Translations under genes and position numbers: made by a program
Shown: one piece after another, positions 59,266 to 64,000 of the stretch
Numbering within the stretch: position 1 is the stretch's first letter
How the letters are laid out: every line of letters starts with the position of its first letter
The notes under the pieces: generated by a model
Seen by the model: the letters and a program-made list of their open reading frames with translations, nothing else
Databases searched by the model: none
Told to the model about the DNA's origin: nothing
From: Planctomycetota bacterium
Lineage (GTDB): Bacteria > Planctomycetota > Brocadiia > SM23-32 > JAKLEA01
DNA length: 64,000 nt
Reading direction: 5' to 3'
NCBI GenBank assembly: GCA_022711755.1
Contig: JAKLEA010000020.1
Location: 1 to 64,000, forward strand

Positions 59266-60957
59266 GTGGCCAGGAAGAAGGCTGGGAAGCCGGCGTTGCG
59301 CAGCAGCGTTGCGACCGGCGGTCCGGAGCGCGCGCCCGCGCGGGCGTTGCTCTACGCGGACGGCCTCTGCCCCGAGGAAGTCGGGCGAAAGCCCCTCGTG
59401 GGTCTTGCCTCGAGCTTCAGCGATCTGATCCCCGGGCATACGCAGATGCGCCGGCTTGAGCGCGCAATCGAGAAGGGCGTCCACGCCGGAGGCGGAATAA
59501 GCATGACCTTCGGCATCCCGGGCGTCTGCGACGGAATCGCGATGGGCCATCGCGGGATGCACTACTCCCTGGTGACCAGGGAAATCATCGCCGACGCCGT
59601 GGAATGCGTGGCCGAGGCGCACCGGCTTGACGCCCTTGTGCTGCTGACCAACTGCGACAAAATAACGCCCGGCATGTTGATGGCCGCGGCGAGGCTGGAC
59701 ATTCCGTGCATAGCCATCACTGCCGGACCGATGATGAGCGGGCGCAGAAGGGGCCGCAGGACAAACCTGGTGGCGGACACCTTCGAGGCCGTCGGAAAGT
59801 GGCGCGCCGGGGAGATTGACGAGATCGAACTGGGCTGCCTGGAACTTGAGGCCTGCCCGACCGCCGGCGCATGCCAGGGGCTTTACACGGCAAACACAAT
59901 GGCATGCGTTACGGAGGCTCTCGGCCTCTCGCTGGCCGGATGCGCGGCCTGCCCGGTGGTGGTAAGCGACAAGGACAGAATCGCCTATCGCAGCGGTCAG
60001 AAAATCGTGGAACTTGTCCTGAAAGGCCTGACAGCGCGGCGATTCATGACCGCAGCGGCGTTCGACAACGCCATTTCCGTGGACATGGCGCTGGGCGGCT
60101 CAACGAACACCTGCCTGCACATCCCGGCCATTGCGCGGGAGGCCGGAATCGTCATCCCGCTGGAGCGTTTCGACGAAATCAGCCGCAAAGTTCCGAAGAT
60201 TACCGACCTGCTGCCCTCCGGGCGGCATTATATGGAGGACCTTTATTGGGCCGGCGGCATTCCAGCCGTCTTCAAGCGTCTGAAGAAGGTTCTCAAGGAT
60301 TGCCCGACCGTGACGGGGCGCAGCGTCCATGCCATAGCCCGGAACGCGGAAGTTCTTGACGAGAACGTGATTCTCCCCATGGAAAAACCGTATTCGCGCG
60401 AGGGGGGCATAGCGGTTCTCAAGGGGAACCTTGTTCCGGACGGAGCGGTGATAAAGCAGACGGCCCTGCCGGAGAAGGCGCGGAGCTTCACCGGGCCGGC
60501 TCGCTGTTTCGACAGCGAGGAGGAAGCCATGGCGGCGATCATGGCGCGAAAGGTCAAGGCCGGGGATTTTGTCGTCATCCGTTATGAAGGCCCGAAGGGC
60601 GGGCCGGGGATGCGGGAGATGCTCAGCCCGACTTCGGCGATCACGGGGATGGGTTTGAGCGAGACCACGGCGCTGGTCACCGACGGGCGGTTCAGCGGCG
60701 GGACGCGCGGGCCGTGCATCGGCCACGCTTCCCCGGAAGCCATGTCAGGCGGACCGCTGGCGCTGGTCCGGAACGGCGATGTGATCGAATTTGATCTTGA
60801 AAGGCGGAAGCTGGAGCTGCGCGTAAGCGTCGCGGAGCTGAAGCGGCGTCGCGCGAACTGGAAGCCGCCGCAGCCGAAGGTGAAGACAGGATGCCTGGCG
60901 CGCTACGCCAGGCTTGTGACAAGCGCAAACACTGGAGCCGTTTTGTCCATTGACTAG
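59266..60957 (+). CDS. ilvD: Dihydroxy-acid dehydratase
   Basis: A 563-aa enzyme of branched-chain amino acid biosynthesis; it dehydrates dihydroxyisovalerate and dihydroxymethylvalerate to the 2-keto acids. Fe-S ligand motifs LLTNCDKITPGM and CPTAGACQGLYTANTM are present, with ALGGSTNTCLHIPAIAREAG and the C-terminal TDGRFSGGTRGPCIGHASPEA. Cytoplasmic, normal length. GTG 59266 has GGAGAGAG in front. The stop is 9 nt before tRNA-Gln, suggesting shared transcription with the tRNA and rplY. A related sugar-acid dehydratase is the alternative, but the motif set fits IlvD. Confidence 0.9.
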   Translation: MARKKAGKPALRSSVATGGPERAPARALLYADGLCPEEVGRKPLVGLASSFSDLIPGHTQMRRLERAIEKGVHAGGGISMTFGIPGVCDGIAMGHRGMHYSLVTREIIADAVECVAEAHRLDALVLLTNCDKITPGMLMAAARLDIPCIAITAGPMMSGRRRGRRTNLVADTFEAVGKWRAGEIDEIELGCLELEACPTAGACQGLYTANTMACVTEALGLSLAGCAACPVVVSDKDRIAYRSGQKIVELVLKGLTARRFMTAAAFDNAISVDMALGGSTNTCLHIPAIAREAGIVIPLERFDEISRKVPKITDLLPSGRHYMEDLYWAGGIPAVFKRLKKVLKDCPTVTGRSVHAIARNAEVLDENVILPMEKPYSREGGIAVLKGNLVPDGAVIKQTALPEKARSFTGPARCFDSEEEAMAAIMARKVKAGDFVVIRYEGPKGGPGMREMLSPTSAITGMGLSETTALVTDGRFSGGTRGPCIGHASPEAMSGGPLALVRNGDVIEFDLERRKLELRVSVAELKRRRANWKPPQPKVKTGCLARYARLVTSANTGAVLSID

Positions 60958-60966
60958 CGACGGGGA

Positions 60967-61041
60967 TACCCGGTGGTGTAATTGGTAACACAGAGGATTT
61001 TGGTTCCTCTATTCCTGGTTCGAGTCCAGGCCGGGTAGCCA
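60967..61041 (+). tRNA. tRNA-Gln (anticodon TTG)
   Basis: A 75-nt cloverleaf: acceptor TACCCGG/CCGGGTA (U1-A72), D arm GTGT/ACAC, anticodon arm GAGGA-TTTTGGT-TCCTC (anticodon TTG), 4-nt variable loop, T arm CCTGG-TTCGAGT-CCAGG, discriminator G, CCA encoded (61039-61041). The weak first pair and G73 are glutamine-tRNA features. Nine nt separate it from the ilvD stop. Confidence 0.93.
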
Positions 61042-61091
61042 GCGCCAAGCCGGCGCGCCGGTCGCGGCCGATCCGAAGCGAGCGAGAAGAG

Positions 61092-61784
61092 ATGGAAACA
61101 ATCAAGTTGGCGGCGTCCGTAAGGACGGTTTCTGGGAAGCAGGAAGCAATGCGCGTGCGCCGGGCGGGCAAAGTGCCAGCAGTCATGTACGGCCACGGCG
61201 AAACGCCGGTGCATCTTGCCATTGAGGACAAGGACGTTCGCAGGATGATAAGCCACGCCACGCGCGTGGTTGAAATCCAGGGCGAGGGCATCAACCAGCC
61301 CGCGCTTGTCAAAGAGGTTCAATATGATTCCATGGGCGATTTCGTGATACACATGGACTTCATGAGGATCTCGATGGACGAGCGCGTGACCGTGACGGTG
61401 CCGATCCACCTGGTCGGAACCCCGGAAGGCCTTGCCGCCGGCGGAGTGCTGGACCACGTGATGCACGAGATCGCAGTCGAGGCGGCCGTGATGTCAATAC
61501 CTGACGAAATCAAGGTGAAGGTCGCAAAGATGGCCATCGGCGATCAGGTGTTTGTCCGGGACCTGACCTTCCCCGAAGGAGTCGTTCCGCAGGTTTCCCC
61601 CGAGCACCTGGTTGTCGCCATCCGTCAGCAGATAGCGGAGGAAGAAGCCGCGCCGGCAGAAGGCGCGGAAGCCGGAGCGACCGAACCGGAAGTGATCGGC
61701 CGCAAGAAGGAAGACGAAGACGCGGAAGGCGAGGAAGCCGAGAAGCCGGCCAAGGAAGAGAAGAAGGAAAAGAAGGAGAAGTAG
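61092..61784 (+). CDS. rplY: 50S ribosomal protein L25/general stress protein Ctc
   Basis: A 230-aa L25 of the long Ctc class. The N-terminal 5S-rRNA-binding domain (about 1-90) has KLAASVRTVSGKQEAMRVRR and VPAVMYGHG; the C-terminal beta domain (about 95-185) has VPIHLVGTPEGLAAGGVLDH and LTFPEGV. A strongly charged Lys/Glu tail (about 190-230) follows. ATG 61092 is preceded by GAGAAGAG. Gene order rplY-pth is common in many phyla. Confidence 0.92.
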   Translation: METIKLAASVRTVSGKQEAMRVRRAGKVPAVMYGHGETPVHLAIEDKDVRRMISHATRVVEIQGEGINQPALVKEVQYDSMGDFVIHMDFMRISMDERVTVTVPIHLVGTPEGLAAGGVLDHVMHEIAVEAAVMSIPDEIKVKVAKMAIGDQVFVRDLTFPEGVVPQVSPEHLVVAIRQQIAEEEAAPAEGAEAGATEPEVIGRKKEDEDAEGEEAEKPAKEEKKEKKEK

Positions 61785-61832
61785 TAAGGCCTTCCCTTTT
61801 GCGAATCCCCGCTTTACGGCGCGGCTGGGAGC

Positions 61833-62396
61833 ATGACGATGAAGGTGATCGTCGGTCTTGGCAATCCCGGCGCGCAGTACGCCGAGACGCGGCATAACGT
61901 GGGTTTCAGGACGATTGACGCGCTCGCCGGAAGGCTCAGGGCTTCAGGACCCAGGGAGCAATCCCGGGGGCTGGTCTACCGCGCAGCCACGGCAAACGGC
62001 AAGCTTGTCCTTGCAAAGCCGCTGACTTATGTTAATCTTAGCGGCGAATGTGTGGCCGGGATTCTGGACGAAACCGGTTGTTCGCGGGACGAGCTTCTGG
62101 TGATCTGCGATGATCTGGCCCTTCCGCTGGGCGCGATGCGCGTAAGGCCGAAAGGCGGCGCGGGCGGACACAAAGGCCTGTTGTCCATCGAGGGAGCGCT
62201 GGGAGCGCAGGATTATCCCCGGCTCAGGCTGGGCATCGGCCCACTGCCGGAAGGCGTGATTGCGAAGGATTTCGTTCTGGATGCCTTCCGTAACGGCGAG
62301 CGCGAGGAGATCGAACGCTCGATCGCCCTTGCGGCGGACGCCGCAGAGGCCTGGGCCAGGGAAGGAATAGACGAGTGCATGAACAGATTCAACTGA
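61833..62396 (+). CDS. pth: Peptidyl-tRNA hydrolase
   Basis: A 187-aa Pth that frees peptides from stalled peptidyl-tRNA. Motifs: VGLGNPGAQYAETRHNVGF with the catalytic His (RHNVGF), KPLTYVNLSG, VICDDLALPLGAMRVRPKGGAGGHKGL. Normal length. ATG 61833; the third codon ATG (61839) is an alternative. Follows rplY closely and precedes rpsF. Confidence 0.95.
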   Translation: MTMKVIVGLGNPGAQYAETRHNVGFRTIDALAGRLRASGPREQSRGLVYRAATANGKLVLAKPLTYVNLSGECVAGILDETGCSRDELLVICDDLALPLGAMRVRPKGGAGGHKGLLSIEGALGAQDYPRLRLGIGPLPEGVIAKDFVLDAFRNGEREEIERSIALAADAAEAWAREGIDECMNRFN

Positions 62397-62474
62397 CGTT
62401 CTCAACGGCCGCTGCGCGCGGACGGCGCGCGCGGGTTCAGACTGGAGAACGCCGGGCGGACAGGAGGAGAAAGC

Positions 62475-62990
62475 TTGAGACTTTATGAGGGCATGTTCTT
62501 GGCCGACCCGGCCGAGACCAGCACGGACATCAAGTCCGTGTTGAAAAACATCCAGGGAATTCTGAAAGCCAACGGCGCCGAGATAGTGCGCACGGAGAAG
62601 TGGGGCGAACGCAAGCTCGCCTACGACATCCGCAGGCACAAGCGCGCGACCTACATCCTGATCCACTTCAACGCTCCGCCGGAGGCGATAGCGACCATGC
62701 GCAGGTCCTTCACCCTGTCGGAATCCGTCATCAGGCACATTATCCTTGTTGACGACTTCGTTGACGACCCGATCGGGGAGGTCTACGACGACGAGGGCAA
62801 CCTCGTATCCAGGCCTGAGCCTCCGCCCGCTGAGGTCGAAGCGCCCGGCGAGATACCCGCCGCGACAGGGGATGCTTCCGAAAATGATTCGGACGAGTCT
62901 TCAGAAGAGTCCTCAGACGAGTCCTCAGACGAAAGCTCCGACGAATCAGACGAGGAATCGTCCGACGAAGAATCCTCCGAAGAAAATTAG
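62475..62990 (+). CDS. rpsF: 30S ribosomal protein S6 with long acidic C-terminal tail
   Basis: A 171-aa S6. The core (about 1-93) is normal: MRLYEGMFLADP, GERKLAYDIRRHKRATY, FTLSESVIRHIILV. The other ~78 residues are an extension; the last ~40 are almost only Ser, Asp and Glu in ESSDESSDE-type units. A tandem 12-bp DNA repeat (GAGTCCTCAGAC, 62907-62930) underlies part of it. The TTG start at 62475 has AGGAGGAG in front. Confidence 0.93.
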   Translation: MRLYEGMFLADPAETSTDIKSVLKNIQGILKANGAEIVRTEKWGERKLAYDIRRHKRATYILIHFNAPPEAIATMRRSFTLSESVIRHIILVDDFVDDPIGEVYDDEGNLVSRPEPPPAEVEAPGEIPAATGDASENDSDESSEESSDESSDESSDESDEESSDEESSEEN

Positions 62991-63035
62991 GCCGGCGGAT
63001 CGGTTGAGACCGCCGGAACAAGGAGGCGATAAACG

Positions 63036-63536
63036 ATGTCCAACTTCAACAAAGTTCTTCTGATGGGCAACCTGACCCGCGATCCGGAATTGCGCTACAC
63101 GCCGTCCGGACAGGCCGTGGCTCAGTTCGGGCTGGCGGTGAACCGCCGCTACAAAGGCCAGGACGGGCAGCAGAAGGAAGAAGCCTGCTTCGTGGACTGC
63201 GAGGCGTGGGCCCGCAGCGCCGAAGTCCTCTGCCAGTACATGAGCAAGGGACGCCCCCTGTTCGTGGAAGGCCGGCTGAAGTTGGACGCATGGGAGGACC
63301 AGAGCGGCCAGAAGCGCAGCAAGCTGAAGGTCGTGGTGGAGAACTTCCAGTTCATCGGCGGACGCGCAGACGCGCCGGACGGCGCGCCGCAGAGCAGGCC
63401 GATGAGCAGTCCCGGCGGGCAGCGTCCGCCGCAACGCCCGCAGCAACAGCAGTCTCAGCCGCCGATGGACCAGGAGGCCGACATGCAGCCCCCGCCTCCG
63501 GACGACGACGTGCCTGACAACGACATTCCGTTCTAG
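63036..63536 (+). CDS. ssb: Single-stranded DNA-binding protein
   Basis: A 166-aa SSB with an OB fold (about 1-108: KVLLMGNLTRDPELRYTPSG, FVDCEAWARSAEVLCQYMSKG, VENFQFIGGR), a Pro/Gln-rich linker and the acidic tip DDDVPDNDIPF that binds partner proteins. It has a good GGAGG SD. It sits between rpsF and rpsR, the usual place. Confidence 0.95.
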   Translation: MSNFNKVLLMGNLTRDPELRYTPSGQAVAQFGLAVNRRYKGQDGQQKEEACFVDCEAWARSAEVLCQYMSKGRPLFVEGRLKLDAWEDQSGQKRSKLKVVVENFQFIGGRADAPDGAPQSRPMSSPGGQRPPQRPQQQQSQPPMDQEADMQPPPPDDDVPDNDIPF

Positions 63537-63551
63537 TTTTAAGGAAAAACG

Positions 63552-63791
63552 ATGCCCAAGCGAGAGAAGAAGAAGCGAATCAGATACGCGGAGCAATTGA
63601 AGTGCCGTTTCTGCCGCGCCAATGTGGGCGAGGTGGATTACAAGGACATGAACACCCTGCAGAAACTGCTTACGTCGCAGGGCAGGATGTTCAGCCGCAA
63701 GCGCTCCGGCAACTGCAGCAAACACCAGAGAAGCATGAAGAAGGCCATCAAGGTGGCCAGGTTCCTCGGTCTGCTGCCATACACGGCGTAA
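63552..63791 (+). CDS. rpsR: 30S ribosomal protein S18
   Basis: A 79-aa S18. It shows the CRFC motif, VDYKDMNTLQKLLTSQGR, GNCSKHQR, and the AIKVARFLGLLPY end. The CRFC and CSKH sites together suggest a zinc-binding (C+) form. Start ATG 63552, AAGGAAA SD, 15 nt after ssb. Confidence 0.95.
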   Translation: MPKREKKKRIRYAEQLKCRFCRANVGEVDYKDMNTLQKLLTSQGRMFSRKRSGNCSKHQRSMKKAIKVARFLGLLPYTA

Positions 63792-63856
63792 GCCCCGAAT
63801 CACGACGACATGCGCCCGGCCCCTCCAACGCCGGCGCGCGCATACAGAGGTCAGAG

Positions 63857-64000
63857 ATGAAAGTTGTTTTGAAGAAGAACGTGGAAGACCTGGGCCGGGT
63901 CGGCGAGATTGTCAATGTTGCGACCGGATACGCGCGCAACTACCTTTTCCCCCGCCGGATGGCCAGCGTCGTGACCAAGCAGGCAATGCAGGAGGCCGAA
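63857..64000 (+). CDS. rplI: 50S ribosomal protein L9, partial (5' end)
   Basis: The first 48 codons of L9: MKVVLKKNVEDLGRVGEIVN, ATGYARNYLFPRRMA, the N-terminal rRNA-binding domain. It runs off the window edge. GAGG precedes the ATG. Confidence 0.93.
   Translation, partial: MKVVLKKNVEDLGRVGEIVNVATGYARNYLFPRRMASVVTKQAMQEAE

Overview
The window looks like chromosomal DNA of a GC-rich, glycan-degrading Gram-negative bacterium of the PVC/Planctomycetota kind, or a related candidate phylum. The basis is gene content, not a marker tree. It has an H-X9-DG prepilin-type protein, Tat-exported Gfo/Idh/MocA oxidoreductases paired with HEAT-repeat DUF1080 proteins, a Tat-type sulfatase, sialidase-like proteins, GH38 and GH116 enzymes, Hanks-type kinases with zinc-ribbon or FHA domains, and the run rplY-pth-rpsF-ssb-rpsR-rplI. 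Shine-Dalgarno sites are common and many genes overlap by 4 nt.

Layout. (1) 140-9829 is a phosphate-starvation locus: phoB-phoR, a prepilin-like gene, two unrecognised small genes, then pstS-pstC-pstA-pstB1-pstB2-phoU. Four promoters carry 7-bp CTAAC/CTGAC-type repeats spaced 11 bp apart, with a -10 box 8-11 bp downstream, as in PHO boxes. The two PstB ATPases have complementary defects and probably form an asymmetric heterodimer. (2) 9978-11832 holds tRNA-Thr(CGT) and a UbiB-family kinase, flanked by palindromic repeats. (3) 11885-17872 holds a GH38 alpha-mannosidase between two sialidase-fold proteins. (4) 17950-20594 is a compact, probably acquired restriction-modification island: an RHH-fused m5C methyltransferase, a PD-(D/E)XK nuclease and Vsr. 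(5) 20701-30584 holds two copies of a module made of a Tat-exported oxidoreductase and a secreted HEAT/DUF1080 protein. (6) 30733-30920 is a MITE-like element with inverted ends, an 8-bp target duplication and four internal hairpins; a decayed relative lies near 41.6 kb. (7) 31053-45482 holds mscS, a sulfatase, two co-directional glycosidase-like genes, a glycosidase/FGE-like fusion, a receiver/Hpt pair, another sialidase-like protein and a GDPD lipoprotein. (8) 45540-58676 is a minus-strand signalling region: a double-LPP20 lipoprotein, then a tightly packed kinase, beta-propeller, diguanylate cyclase and UroD-type unit, a small membrane protein and an FHA kinase. (9) 59106-64000 is housekeeping: ilvD, tRNA-Gln, rplY, pth, rpsF, ssb, rpsR and the start of rplI.

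How the parts fit. The Pho system senses and imports phosphate. The secreted glycosidases, sulfatase and oxidoreductase/DUF1080 pairs fit an exoenzyme lifestyle on complex sulfated, sialylated or mannosylated glycans. No SusC/SusD-type transporter genes are seen. Product calls rest on motif reading only; no database search was run.
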